Assembly (NCBI GenBank): GCA_016198745.1
Contig: JACQHZ010000149.1
Span: forward strand, 1-41,661
Source: Verrucomicrobiota bacterium
GTDB taxonomy: Bacteria > Verrucomicrobiota > Verrucomicrobiia > JABWAM01
Reading direction: 5' to 3'
Length of the DNA stretch: 41,661 bases
Shown: one piece after another, positions 15,208 through 24,413 of the stretch
Layout of the letters: each line of letters opens with the position of its first letter
Position numbering within the stretch: position 1 is the first letter of the stretch
Position numbers and translations under genes: made by a program
Notes under the pieces: generated by a model
Seen by the model: only the letters and a program-made list of their open reading frames with translations
Databases searched by the model: none
Told to the model about the DNA's origin: nothing

Positions 15208-16121
15208 CCTTCCAAAATCAGTCGGCGCATATCTTCCGGAATCGGGGCTTCGCAGGCGGTTCTCACGCCATGATGGGGATGATCAAAGGCAAGCCGCCAT
15301 GCGTGGAGCATCTGACGCCCCGCTGCGCGACGCAATTCCGCGTTTCCGGTTTGTCCGTAAATCGGATCGGCAACAACCGGATGCCCGATGAAAGCCAGAT
15401 GAACCCGGATCTGATGCGTGCGGCCGCTGTGGATGCGGCATTCGAGCAGGGACAGTTTCCCCAATCGCTCGCGGATCTTCCATTCCGTCAGGGCCGGACG
15501 TCCCTTGGATGTCACACACATTTTGTGACGATGAACGGCATGGCGTCCGATCGGTTGATCGATGCGGCCTGAAGCAGTTCGCGGACATCCCCGGACAAAA
15601 GCCAGGTAGATTTTTTCCACCTCGCGCGACTGGAACGAGGCCGCAAGACGGCGATGGGCTTCATCCGTTTTCGCCGCGACCAGACAACCGCTTGTTTCCT
15701 TGTCCAATCGGTGAACAATGCCGGGCCGTTCCACTCCCCCGATGCCGCTCAACTGGCCGCGGCAATGGTGCAGGAGGGCGTGGACGAGGGTGTGGGCGGC
15801 ATGCCCTGCTCCGGGATGGACCACCATGCCCGCGGGTTTATTCACCACGATGAGATGCGCGTCTTCCAGAAGGACATCCAGCGCGAGCGATTCCGGTTCC
15901 ATGCCGGGGGCCTCCGGCTGCGGGAACTCGATATCAATGACATCACCCGCCTTCACGGATGATTTGGGCGAACAGGGTTGTTTGCGGAGGCGAACGTGTC
16001 CCTGCCGGATCATCCGTTGAAGCAACGACCGGGAACGGTCGGGGAATTGCGCGTGCAAATAGAGATCCAAACGTTCGCTATCCGCCGTCGCAACAAGATG
16101 AGTGGAAGCCTCGGATGTCAT
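15189..16121 (-). CDS. rluD: RluA/RluD-family 23S rRNA pseudouridine synthase
   Basis: Translation is taken from the Met at 16121 (M-T-S-E-A-S-T-H), giving 310 residues. An N-terminal S4 RNA-binding domain ([20 protein letters not shown], about residues 18-80) is followed by the catalytic domain with motif I ([12 protein letters not shown]), which carries the catalytic Asp. The motifs [10 protein letters not shown] and P-V-V-A-D-P-I-Y-G are also present. The enzyme would isomerise uridines in large-subunit rRNA. It is preceded by lgt with 39 bp between them, so co-transcription is likely. The gene name is by family; RluC-type specificity cannot be excluded. Confidence 0.9.
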   Translation of the reverse strand: MTSEASTHLVATADSERLDLYLHAQFPDRSRSLLQRMIRQGHVRLRKQPCSPKSSVKAGDVIDIEFPQPEAPGMEPESLALDVLLEDAHLIVVNKPAGMVVHPGAGHAAHTLVHALLHHCRGQLSGIGGVERPGIVHRLDKETSGCLVAAKTDEAHRRLAASFQSREVEKIYLAFVRGCPRTASGRIDQPIGRHAVHRHKMCVTSKGRPALTEWKIRERLGKLSLLECRIHSGRTHQIRVHLAFIGHPVVADPIYGQTGNAELRRAAGRQMLHAWRLAFDHPHHGVRTACEAPIPEDMRRLILEGHRTLL

Positions 16122-16160
16122 GAAAAGTTTTCCCAGGTGCCGCGGGCGAAACAAAAGGCA

Positions 16161-16961
16161 TCAAGGCCCGGTTTGGCGCTTCGTTTTTGCCCGCGTTTTT
16201 GCGGCCAGATAGGCGAGACGGGAAGAGAACATCCAGGCGATGAGAAAAAGCGTCGCGCACACAACCTGCGCCAGGGTGAATCGCCCAAGGACATGATGCG
16301 GCACGTCCCCGCGGTAAAACTCGACGACAAAGCGGAGCACCGCGTAAAGGATGCAGTAGGACCATGCCACTTGTCCCGGGTAACGGCCGATTTTTTCGAT
16401 CACCCAAAGAGCAAAGATGATGTCCACAAGGCCGATGGATTCGTAGAGCTGCGTGGGATGAACGGGAACGCCGGCGATGAATTCAGGCGACGCCAGTCGA
16501 ACCGCCCAGGGATAATCACATGAGCTGCCATGACAACAGCCGTTCATGAAACAGCCCAGCCGGCCGAAGGCGTGGGCGGCGGCCAAAGGAAGGGCAAGAG
16601 CGTCCGCGACAGGAGCGATCGGGCGGTTCTTCCATCGCGCCCAGAGGATGAGGGCGACGGAAGCGGCGATCAGCCCTCCAAAAAAAACCAGACCGGAAAC
16701 CGGCACGCGAAAAATTTCGGCGGGCCGAAACGCGTATTCCTCGTTCCATTTCCATACGATATGATACACGCGCGCCCCGAAGAACCCGCTTCCGAGAAGC
16801 AACAACAGCAGATTGGACGCCTCGCGTTCATCAAGCCCGATCCGCGCCGCGCGCGCACGGAACAGCCAGAAGGCGGCCAGAAATCCAACGGCGATCAGCA
16901 AGCCGTACCAGCGCAACGTCAACGGACCCAATTGGACAAGAATGGGATGCATGACGCTCAA
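16161..16961 (-). CDS. lgt: Prolipoprotein diacylglyceryl transferase
   Basis: The 266-residue integral membrane protein has about seven hydrophobic segments. Family marks include the N-terminal L-R-W-Y-G-L-L-I-A, F-F-G-G-L-I-A in the middle, H-A-F-G-R-L-G-C-F-M-N-G-C-C-H-G containing the invariant Arg and Asn, V-P-V-H-P-T-Q-L-Y-E-S, and the R-F-V-V-E-F-Y-R-G-D end motif. It transfers diacylglycerol to the lipobox Cys of preprolipoproteins, the first step of lipoprotein maturation. Two lipoprotein candidates in this window (26629-27210 and 37193-37687) would be substrates. A second Met at 16952 is an alternative start. Confidence 0.96.
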   Translation of the reverse strand: MSVMHPILVQLGPLTLRWYGLLIAVGFLAAFWLFRARAARIGLDEREASNLLLLLLGSGFFGARVYHIVWKWNEEYAFRPAEIFRVPVSGLVFFGGLIAASVALILWARWKNRPIAPVADALALPLAAAHAFGRLGCFMNGCCHGSSCDYPWAVRLASPEFIAGVPVHPTQLYESIGLVDIIFALWVIEKIGRYPGQVAWSYCILYAVLRFVVEFYRGDVPHHVLGRFTLAQVVCATLFLIAWMFSSRLAYLAAKTRAKTKRQTGP

Positions 16962-16994
16962 ATTAGCCCGTCTGGATGGGGTGTGGCAATATCA

Positions 16995-17023
16995 TGGTCA
17001 AATTCATGGGGACCTGCTATAAA
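16995..17023 (+). promoter_or_regulatory. Possible promoter within a hairpin, close to the kinase start
   Basis: TGGTCA (16995-17000) and TATAAA (17018-17023) are 17 bp apart. The -10 box forms the loop of a short hairpin CCTGC/GCAGG (17013-17017 and 17025-17029). Transcription from here would begin only a few bases before the ATG at 17034, so the message would be nearly leaderless. No ribosome-binding site is visible. Confidence 0.35.
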
Positions 17024-17033
17024 AGCAGGCTTC

Positions 17034-19583
17034 ATGGAAAAAACCAGTTCCGAAGGACGCCCCGGAGCCAAACCCTGCCCGCAATGCAACGGCAAGGTGA
17101 GGTTTCATGTCGATTCCGCGACGAAGCGGAAGTCGTGTCCTCTTTGCGACTACGAGCTCCCCAATCAAATCGCGCATTTCAAGTTGGAGGACGTCATCGG
17201 AACGGGCGGGATGGGCGCGGTTTACATGGGAATGGACCTTTCCCTGGAACGCAAGGTGGCGGTCAAGGTGATGCGCGAAAAACTGGCCCGTAATCCCCAG
17301 TTTGTGGAAAGTTTCCTTCGCGAAGCGCGCGCCGCCGCCGCCCTCAGTCATCCGAACGTGGCGCAGATTTACTCCTTTGGAGAAGAGAACTCGCGTTTCT
17401 ACCTGGTCATGGAACTGCTGCCCGGCGGCAGCCTCGATGACAAGATCGAAAATCAGCATCGGGTTCCTGAGCTGGAGGTCCTTGACGTTGGGATTCAGGT
17501 CGCAGGCGGGTTGCGCGCTGCCTATGAGCGCGGGTTGATCCATCGGGACATCAAACCGGGAAACATCCTCTTCGCAATGGACGGCACCGCCAAGGTCGTG
17601 GATTTCGGTCTGGCGCGATTCGAAGAAAAGACCAGCCAGAGTTCGCCGGAGGAGGGCATCTGGGGAACGCCTTATTACATCGCCCCTGAGAAGGTGTCGG
17701 AAAACAAGGAGGATTTTCGAAGTGATATCTACAGCCTGGGGGGCACTCTTTTCCATGCCCTGGCCGGACGCGCCCCTTTCGAGGCGGGGACATCCACCGA
17801 GGTTGTTCTGAAGCATTTGCATGCATCGGCGGTTTCGTTGCGCGCCTTTGCGCCCGACTGCACGCCTCAGACCGCCGAGGTCATCAGCCGCATGCTGAAA
17901 CGCGAGCCGTCGGAGCGTCCGCAGAGTTACGACGAATTGCTGAATGATCTGGCTTATGCCAAGCGTTTCGCGCTGGAAAAGAAACCGCAGGAACAGGTCG
18001 AGGCCGAGAGCGAGTTTTCAATGGCCACTCTCGTCAGCACGCTGTTGATCATGCTGATATGCGTGGGAGCGGGAATCTGGCTTTGGATGAACCGCGCGGT
18101 AGTTTTCAAAGACCTCGATATTCAGGTCAATCCCGCCCAGCCCGTTCAAACGACAACTAACAAAACGTCTGTGACGCAACAGCAACCGCAACAACCGCCA
18201 CAGCTTCCCAAACCTCCAGTTCCCCCGAAACCTCCGGCAAACACCGCGACCAACGAAGCGCCGCAGCAACCGTCGCAACCCGATTATGCCGCTCAGATCG
18301 AGAAGGCGCATGATGTCGCCAGCCGGGGCGGGGCGGTCAATGCCGCCACGGCCCTGGCCCAGTTCGAGGAAACCCAGAAAAACATGTCCGCCAACCATGA
18401 GTTGCAGCCGTGGTTGCGGCTTCACATTGCCCGCGCCAAACTGATGGTGGGACGTGACAGCGAAGCTCTCGCCGGCCTCACAGCGCTCGCAGGCGCCACG
18501 TCGCCTGAAACATGGAAGTTTCTGGAAAACATTCAGGACGCCCAGCGTCCCCAGGTTTTGGCGCAGGCGCTGCTCGGCAAGCTTACCGGCGAAGCGCTCG
18601 ACAAGACCATCTCCAAATTGCCCGAATGGCTGCAGGCCGTCGCGCACTTCGACGCCGGCCTGGCTGCAGGCCGCAAGGACGACATCGCCGAGGTCGCACG
18701 TCACTGGCAGGTCTATGTGCAGGCAAAAGGCCCGTACGATCCCAAATGGTCTCTGGCCTATCAACCCATTGCTCGCGATTTCGTGCATGAACACGAGAAA
18801 TTCGCGGCCCTTGAAAAGGAAGTCGCGGTCCTGCAGACTGCCAGCAAGTTCAGTGAAATCCAGCGATTATTGCAGGAGAACCAGGCTGTCTGGCAGTCCC
18901 CATCCATACGAACGCGCGTGGCCAAACTGGCGGAAACCAATCGCCAGGCCCTTGCCACGAACCAGAAAGAGCTGGAGGAAAAGAAAAATCTCGACCAGGC
19001 GCGTCAGATCGAGGCGGAGGGAAATCTGCTGGATGAGATGCGGTCCCGGAAGCCGACGCTTTTGGCGGCCTATCAATTCGAGCAATTGCTCGAAGGCTGG
19101 AAGGCGCTGGCGCCGAAAATCAAAACGGAAACAAACCGCCAGACGTTCGACTACCATCTCGCCGTGGCGCAATGCCTGGCGGATTACAAGGCGGGGATCG
19201 TCAAGGACGTCGCCGCCTTTCCCTACGACCAGGAACGTCTCATTGCGCGGGACAATCGCAAGATGACGGGCAAACTTCATCAGATCCGGGATGAACACCT
19301 CTGGTTCAGTATGGGAGAATTCGGCGATGTGGCGTTCAAATGGACGGACCTGCCGCCCTCCGGCGTGCTGGAGCTGGGCAAGTTTTATTTGCAACGCATC
19401 GAAAAAAAGCCCGAACCGAACAACTCCGAAATCGCCCGTCGCTACATTGCCTTGGCGGTCCTTGCCCGGGAGTACGCCCTTCCGGAAACCCTCGTGCGGC
19501 AGTATCTGGGGCTTGCGACCAGGACCGGGGCGAATGTGAAGGACACCATCGACAAACTCTTTCCCGCCACGCCGCCGAAGTGA
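17034..19583 (+). CDS. Membrane-bound serine/threonine protein kinase with zinc-ribbon N-terminus
   Basis: The 849-residue protein begins with a zinc-ribbon-like segment (C15-x2-C18 and C35-x2-C38). The kinase domain is complete: glycine loop G56-T-G-G-M-G-A-V, ATP Lys K78 (V-A-V-K), H-R-D at 170-172 with I-K-P-G-N, D-F-G at 190-192, and the A-P-E and D-I-Y-S-L-G segments. One transmembrane helix lies at about residues 330-350 (LVSTLLIMLICVGAGIWLW). A Pro/Gln-rich linker follows (about 370-410), then a long helical, Ala/Leu-rich C-terminal domain (TPR-like or coiled) of about 440 residues outside the cytoplasm. This is a Hanks-type kinase that probably senses an envelope signal. The long frame extending upstream is antisense to lgt and is not coding. 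Confidence 0.9.
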   Translation: MEKTSSEGRPGAKPCPQCNGKVRFHVDSATKRKSCPLCDYELPNQIAHFKLEDVIGTGGMGAVYMGMDLSLERKVAVKVMREKLARNPQFVESFLREARAAAALSHPNVAQIYSFGEENSRFYLVMELLPGGSLDDKIENQHRVPELEVLDVGIQVAGGLRAAYERGLIHRDIKPGNILFAMDGTAKVVDFGLARFEEKTSQSSPEEGIWGTPYYIAPEKVSENKEDFRSDIYSLGGTLFHALAGRAPFEAGTSTEVVLKHLHASAVSLRAFAPDCTPQTAEVISRMLKREPSERPQSYDELLNDLAYAKRFALEKKPQEQVEAESEFSMATLVSTLLIMLICVGAGIWLWMNRAVVFKDLDIQVNPAQPVQTTTNKTSVTQQQPQQPPQLPKPPVPPKPPANTATNEAPQQPSQPDYAAQIEKAHDVASRGGAVNAATALAQFEETQKNMSANHELQPWLRLHIARAKLMVGRDSEALAGLTALAGATSPETWKFLENIQDAQRPQVLAQALLGKLTGEALDKTISKLPEWLQAVAHFDAGLAAGRKDDIAEVARHWQVYVQAKGPYDPKWSLAYQPIARDFVHEHEKFAALEKEVAVLQTASKFSEIQRLLQENQAVWQSPSIRTRVAKLAETNRQALATNQKELEEKKNLDQARQIEAEGNLLDEMRSRKPTLLAAYQFEQLLEGWKALAPKIKTETNRQTFDYHLAVAQCLADYKAGIVKDVAAFPYDQERLIARDNRKMTGKLHQIRDEHLWFSMGEFGDVAFKWTDLPPSGVLELGKFYLQRIEKKPEPNNSEIARRYIALAVLAREYALPETLVRQYLGLATRTGANVKDTIDKLFPATPPK

Positions 19584-19605
19584 CGCCATCGGTCACCGTT
19601 GTCCC

Positions 19606-19639
19606 AGCAGCTTGGAGGACGTAAGTCCGACAAGCTGCT
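19606..19639. terminator. Perfect hairpin between convergent genes, with GUAA tetraloop on the + strand
   Basis: AGCAGCTTG (19606-19614) pairs with CAAGCTGCT (19631-19639). Inside, GGAC pairs with GTCC around a GTAA loop, with GA opposite GA between the two stems. On the + strand this reads as a tandem G-A mismatch and a GNRA tetraloop, both well-known stabilising RNA motifs. It lies 22 bp after the kinase stop and overlaps the stop of the convergent ceramidase-like gene. No U-tract follows. Confidence 0.6.
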
Positions 19640-21029
19640 AGCCTGAAGCATCCCGAATAAATACTTCCCGCAGAAGACCGGTCGCCGCGTCCACGACCAT
19701 TTCCAGCGAACCCGGCGCAACCTTGCAGAAAAACACCTCGTGCCCGCCGCGGGCATACGCCTCACGGGTCGGCAGGTACGCCACATACTGGGTGGTGCAA
19801 TGAACCACGCATGTCCAAGAGGCGGGCGAAGCGATCTTGATTGCAAGCTGTCCCTCGACAAACGGTTCCCCCGGCAACCCGACGAATGCCGCGTTGCCGA
19901 CGCGAAAGACCTGAATCTCGTATTCCATCTGCGGCGACCGGCGGCGCATCAATTCGATGCTCCACAACCATGCCGCCCGGTTCCAGGCGCCATCCACGCA
20001 ACGCGGGTTGTCCTTCAACCAGGGCGGATCGGGGTTTTTCGCAAGATATGCCTCGGCCTCGCGTAATTCACGCTCATCCACCTGCCGCACCGGGAGGCGG
20101 ACGATCCTGACCTTCCAGTCGAGAGCGGATTCTTCGGAAAACGTCATGGCGCGGATGATTTTTTCCGAAATCCCGCCGAGGGCGCGCCCCATGCGGCGAT
20201 GGTCGGGATGAAAATCAGGCTCGAACGCGGGCCATGGGTTGATGTTGCCGCAGCACCCGTTCAACACCAGCGGCGCACAGGCAGTTCCATACACGGCCTG
20301 AAGCGCATCGGCCCAGGCGCCGGGCCAATCGGCCGAGACGGCGGCGCCCGGTTGCGCATAGACGTTCACCGGGTGACACGTGTGGTGAAGCAACATGGCC
20401 GTCATCCGCATGTCGCCATTGCGCGCGCACAGGATGCCCACCTCCGGATCAGTCGGGCCTTCCAGATGACGATAATCCGTGCGACCAAGAGGATGTTGCA
20501 GGCTTGAATAAAACCACGGCATGCCCACTTTGCCGTCGCGCATCACGCCGCGACGGTTGAATGCCAATCCGTCCCTCGCGCCGCTGCCGGTTGCAATCCG
20601 AACCGGTTCCAGGCGCGCGCAAGCCCGGCCAATTGCCTCGATCGCCTGTTCGACCGCAAAATCCGCATACGCAAGATCGCCTCCGCGGACAAATTCCCGA
20701 TCCGCCGGCACGGGCGGGAAATCCTGATCCACCATGAAATGACCGATGGACGGCGCGGAGTGGGTCTGTGTGGCGTGAACCATGACAGCCTCGCGCTCGA
20801 AGCCATGCCGTCGGGCGGCTTCATCCCGGATCCGGTTTGTGTATTCCTTCGCGATGATGGTGACATCAAGCGAAAGGAAACAGAGCTTCCTGCCGTCGGA
20901 CTCGAACACCGCGGCCCTGGCATAAAGGGGATCAAGGGCTGATTGCGCCGGACGGTAGCTTCCCACGCTCCCGGCCAGATGCGTTCCCGGTTTCGGGGTG
21001 ATGTCCGCCGTGGCTGCGCCAGCTTTCAT
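19638..21029 (-). CDS. Neutral/alkaline ceramidase-like hydrolase
   Basis: The 463-residue protein starts with M-K-A-G-A-A-T-A-D-I-T-P, the standard opening of the neutral/alkaline non-lysosomal ceramidase N-terminal domain. Zinc-binding candidates are His in A-T-Q-T-H-S-A-P-S and His residues in L-L-H-H-T-C-H-P-V. The G-C-C-G-N-I-N-P motif follows, and Glu/Tyr ligands lie in the later G-L-P-G-E-P-F-V-E and Q-Y-V-A-Y-L-P-T-R-E-A-Y blocks. No signal peptide is seen, so the protein may be cytoplasmic. Members in planctomycetes and verrucomicrobia often lack a ceramide context and may hydrolyse other amides. The function is assigned to family level only. Confidence 0.82.
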   Translation of the reverse strand: MKAGAATADITPKPGTHLAGSVGSYRPAQSALDPLYARAAVFESDGRKLCFLSLDVTIIAKEYTNRIRDEAARRHGFEREAVMVHATQTHSAPSIGHFMVDQDFPPVPADREFVRGGDLAYADFAVEQAIEAIGRACARLEPVRIATGSGARDGLAFNRRGVMRDGKVGMPWFYSSLQHPLGRTDYRHLEGPTDPEVGILCARNGDMRMTAMLLHHTCHPVNVYAQPGAAVSADWPGAWADALQAVYGTACAPLVLNGCCGNINPWPAFEPDFHPDHRRMGRALGGISEKIIRAMTFSEESALDWKVRIVRLPVRQVDERELREAEAYLAKNPDPPWLKDNPRCVDGAWNRAAWLWSIELMRRRSPQMEYEIQVFRVGNAAFVGLPGEPFVEGQLAIKIASPASWTCVVHCTTQYVAYLPTREAYARGGHEVFFCKVAPGSLEMVVDAATGLLREVFIRDASG

Positions 21030-21135
21030 GGAATCGGAATTTTTTCAGAGGTCATCGGCAAAATCTGCGCAAAAACTCGCCGGACTACTACAACCTCCGC
21101 CCCGGAATGCAAGCAAATCGCCCATATTTTTGGCG

Positions 21136-22617
21136 TCACTCATACACGATTTCTACTGAAGTCACCTCGCCTGCGCGGACCGTGATGATTTGTTCGGGTG
21201 GAAGTTTCTTCGTGCCCATGAATGGATTGGGCCGGCTTGTCAAGCGGTACTCGCCGGGCAGCACGCCCAAAAAATCGGCGGTTCCATCGGCTTTCACCAG
21301 GGCGGGCATCTCATGCGACCCCGATTCGAGAGATTCCTTCGGCTGGATTTGAACGAGCAATTGGTGACCTTCGTCCAGGGACAAAGCCCTGCCTTCCTTG
21401 TCGCGGATGCTGACGCGAATGTCCCCCGCGCGAGCCAATCGCAACACCATGTTGGTCGCAGGGACGCCGTGGATTTTGGAGACTTCGCTGACGTGATAAC
21501 CCCGCGCCTGCGCATAAAACTGGATGTAACCGACCGGCAACCCCGCCAACTCAAACTGCCCGGCTTGATCCGATTTCGTTGTGGGCAGTTCAGGAGGTTT
21601 GTAACCGCGGCCGTTCAGAGCCAGAATACTGAAGACATGAAGTTCCGCTCCTTGGATCGGCTTGCCGTCGGCGCTGATCACCATCCCACGGATGCGCGCG
21701 GGCCGGGCAAGTTCCACGATGAACGACGTGAAGATGCCCTCACTGAAGCGGTTGTTGTCAAGGACTCGAGGAACATAACCGTCGGCCGCGACGCGCACGC
21801 GTTGAAAGCCCGGCGGAATTTTTTCGATCTGGACGCGCCCGGTTGCGTCGCTGGCCGCTTCCGCGATCCGCTCATATTCCACTGGTTGCTTTGGGACCCT
21901 GTTCAACTGCTCGACCGTGATATGCGCGCTGCAGACAGGTTTGCCAGTCGCCATGTCGAAGATATCGGCGCGCAAACCGGCGCCGCCGATTGGCTTTGCG
22001 GTTACGGCGGAAGCGCGCTCATCGCGAACGCGAATGCCGGCCGGCATCTTCACTTTCGCCCAGTCCACCTTTCCACCGCCGCCAAGGTAAACGTCCAACT
22101 GTGGCGGGGCCACGGGTTGACGGAAGCGCGGGTCGTCGGCGTCGAAAATCAACGTTGGATTGTTGTAGAGGCGGTGCCATTTTTCTGGAACCCAAACCGT
22201 GAATGCCCAATCCACACGGGTGTCGGTCTTGGCAGTTTCGTCGTGTTCGAGAAACCTATTGTGTTCCGGCCCGTCGTGAATCACCAATTCCAGGGCGGGC
22301 GCACGAATGTCGGCGAAGGCGGCCAGCGCTTGGCCGAAGGTTTCCGTATCCCCGCGATAGAGGAATTGCCATTCACCGCCTCCGAAGGGCGGGCCTTCCC
22401 ACCAGCCCACCCGCGACTTCAGGTTGGCGACTGCCAGCGCGCCTTCAGGCCAACCTTCATCTTCCACGGGATTGTCGCCGTCCCCGCTCATGATGAGCGC
22501 CAAAGCGGTCGAAGCCGAAAGCGCCATCGCGCAGATGAAAAGGAAGACGAATGGCAATCTTCCAAACGACTTGATCCGGCTTTGCATGGGCGGCTTTTCC
22601 GGGTGTGTCTGATTCAT
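21136..22617 (-). CDS. Secreted protein with carboxypeptidase-regulatory-like domains
   Basis: This 493-residue protein has a signal peptide (hydrophobic run LPFVFLFICAMALSASTALA). An N-terminal region of about 180 residues is of unknown fold, with W-W-E-G-P-P-F-G-G-G-E-W and WAFTVWVPEKWH. The C-terminal half contains at least two beta-sandwich repeats of the carboxypeptidase regulatory/CarboxypepD_reg type: A-R-I-R-G-M-V-I-S-A-D-G-K-P-I-Q-G-A-E and A-G-Q-F-E-L-A-G-L-P-V-G. The last strands are P-G-E-Y-R-L-T and V-T-S-V-E-I-V. These domains usually serve binding or scaffolding outside the cell. It is a lone minus-strand gene between the ceramidase-like gene and the divergent aldehyde dehydrogenase; the 295 bp upstream would hold both promoters. 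Confidence 0.72.
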   Translation of the reverse strand: MNQTHPEKPPMQSRIKSFGRLPFVFLFICAMALSASTALALIMSGDGDNPVEDEGWPEGALAVANLKSRVGWWEGPPFGGGEWQFLYRGDTETFGQALAAFADIRAPALELVIHDGPEHNRFLEHDETAKTDTRVDWAFTVWVPEKWHRLYNNPTLIFDADDPRFRQPVAPPQLDVYLGGGGKVDWAKVKMPAGIRVRDERASAVTAKPIGGAGLRADIFDMATGKPVCSAHITVEQLNRVPKQPVEYERIAEAASDATGRVQIEKIPPGFQRVRVAADGYVPRVLDNNRFSEGIFTSFIVELARPARIRGMVISADGKPIQGAELHVFSILALNGRGYKPPELPTTKSDQAGQFELAGLPVGYIQFYAQARGYHVSEVSKIHGVPATNMVLRLARAGDIRVSIRDKEGRALSLDEGHQLLVQIQPKESLESGSHEMPALVKADGTADFLGVLPGEYRLTSRPNPFMGTKKLPPEQIITVRAGEVTSVEIVYE

Positions 22618-22912
22618 CGTTCCGCGCTCGCTCCGAAGAAAGCAAGCGACTCAATTAGGCCGCTCGCCTGGTTGGATGCTTTTCCTTCATTGATACCCCT
22701 CCCCAGCAATTTCCATCCGCGAGTCATGATTGCATCACCCAGCATGCGATGTCAAACCCGATGTGAACAATGTCGCTCGGCAGTGGGGGGAAATCAGAAA
22801 AAGTGGATTGACTCTTTCTCGGGAAAAAGAGGGCAAATTCACAAAACCCTGATGGGAATCCAGGCTGGCATTTTTTCAATGCACCCGGCATGATGCGCAC
22901 GAACCTGCAAAA

Positions 22913-24370
22913 ATGAAAATATTCCAAAATTACATCGGCGGCGAATGGCGGCCTTCCCAATCCGACAAGACCTTTCAAAACGCGAATCCCGCGGATACTC
23001 GCGAGAAAGTCGCGGAATATCCGATGGGGAACGGCGAGGACGCAAACGACGCCATTCGCGCGGCGCAGAAGGCCTTTTCGGAATGGAGCGCCATGACGCC
23101 CGTCGCGCGCGGTCGGATTTTGAGCAGGACCGCGCAGGTTTTGGAGTCCCGCAAGGCCGAGCTTGCCGAGTTTCTCACTCGCGAGGAGGGCAAGACGCTG
23201 GCGGAAAGCCAGGGTGAAGTCCAACGCGCAATCGATATCTTCCGGTTTTTCGGCGGCATCAGCTACACGTTGGGAGGTCAGACCATTCCGCATGATCTGC
23301 CCAACAACCTGCTCTACACCGTCCGCCAGCCGCTGGGCGTGGTCGGTTTGATCACTCCCTGGAATTTTCCGATTGCGATTCCAGCATGGAAAATGGCGCC
23401 CGCCCTCGTCGCCGGCAACACCGTCGTGATCAAACCGGCTTCACAAGCGCCCGGCCCGACGCTCGAATTGGCCAAAGCAATTCACGAAGCCGGCTTGCCA
23501 AAGGGGGTTCTCAACGTGGTGGTCGGGGAAGGCCGTTCCGTCGGCGCGGAACTCGCCGCAAATCCAGCCGTGGCCGCCCTTTCCTTCACGGGGTCCTTTC
23601 AAGTCGGACAACAAATCTATCAGCAGTTGGCGCCCCGAATGGCGCGCGGCCAAATGGAAATGGGCGGCAAAAACCCGACGATCGTTCTCGCCGACGCCGA
23701 CCTGGATTTGGCGGCCGCGCTGGCCGCCAAGGCGGGTTTCGGCCTCACCGGCCAGGCGTGCACCGCGACCAGCCGTGTCATCGTCGAGCAAGACGTTGCG
23801 GATGCTTTCACCGAAAAGCTTGTCGCCAGGGCCAAGGCCATCAAGGTCGGCAACGGCCTGAAAACCGGCACAGACATGGGACCGGCCGTCAGCCGGCAAC
23901 AACTCGACGGCAATCTGCAGCACGTTGATATTGCGCAGAAAGAGGGCGCGCGTCTCGCGTACGGAGGACAGCGGCTTGCCGGTGGCGAATGGGCGAACGG
24001 GTTTTTCATGCAGCCCGCCGTCCTCGACCGCGTCAGGCCGGACATGCGCATCGCGCGCGAGGAGGTGTTCGGCCCGGTGATCGCCGTCATTGCCGTGAAG
24101 GATTTCGACGAGGCGCTTTCCGTCGCCAACGGCGTGGATGTCGGCCTTTCCGCGTCCATCGTGACTCGCGATTTGAAGAAGGCGATGCTCTATACCCAGC
24201 GGATCGAGGCGGGCGTGGTGAAGGTGAACCAGATCTCGACGGGATTGGCCCTCCAGGCGCCGTTCGGCGGCGTCAAGAAGTCCAGCACCGATTCCTTCAA
24301 GGAACAGGGCGCAAGCGCCATCGAGTTCTATACGAAAGTGAAGACGGTCTATCTGGATTACTCGGTTTAA
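22913..24370 (+). CDS. NAD(P)-dependent aldehyde dehydrogenase, semialdehyde type
   Basis: The 485-residue protein is full length. It has the cofactor and active-site motifs of the superfamily: T-P-W-N-F-P, K-P-A-S-Q-A-P, F-T-G-S, catalytic Glu E249 (E-M-G-G-K-N-P) and catalytic Cys C283 ([10 protein letters not shown]). The C-terminus contains PFGGVKKSS and [17 protein letters not shown]. This tail resembles the alpha-ketoglutaric semialdehyde dehydrogenases of sugar-acid pathways and YcbD. Such an enzyme would fit downstream of the dehydratase at 13095-14312, although the genes are 8.6 kb apart. The substrate is inferred. The next gene lies a few tens of bases downstream, so the two are probably co-transcribed. 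Confidence 0.9.
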   Translation: MKIFQNYIGGEWRPSQSDKTFQNANPADTREKVAEYPMGNGEDANDAIRAAQKAFSEWSAMTPVARGRILSRTAQVLESRKAELAEFLTREEGKTLAESQGEVQRAIDIFRFFGGISYTLGGQTIPHDLPNNLLYTVRQPLGVVGLITPWNFPIAIPAWKMAPALVAGNTVVIKPASQAPGPTLELAKAIHEAGLPKGVLNVVVGEGRSVGAELAANPAVAALSFTGSFQVGQQIYQQLAPRMARGQMEMGGKNPTIVLADADLDLAAALAAKAGFGLTGQACTATSRVIVEQDVADAFTEKLVARAKAIKVGNGLKTGTDMGPAVSRQQLDGNLQHVDIAQKEGARLAYGGQRLAGGEWANGFFMQPAVLDRVRPDMRIAREEVFGPVIAVIAVKDFDEALSVANGVDVGLSASIVTRDLKKAMLYTQRIEAGVVKVNQISTGLALQAPFGGVKKSSTDSFKEQGASAIEFYTKVKTVYLDYSV

Positions 24371-24413
24371 CATTCAAATGAAACCGCGCATGATTCGACA
24401 TTCAAATTGTTCC

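Noticed and set aside
16530-17033. In-frame extension of the kinase gene by 168 codons
   Set aside because: It is antisense to the well-supported lgt gene, and the kinase protein naturally begins at 17034 with a zinc-ribbon motif.
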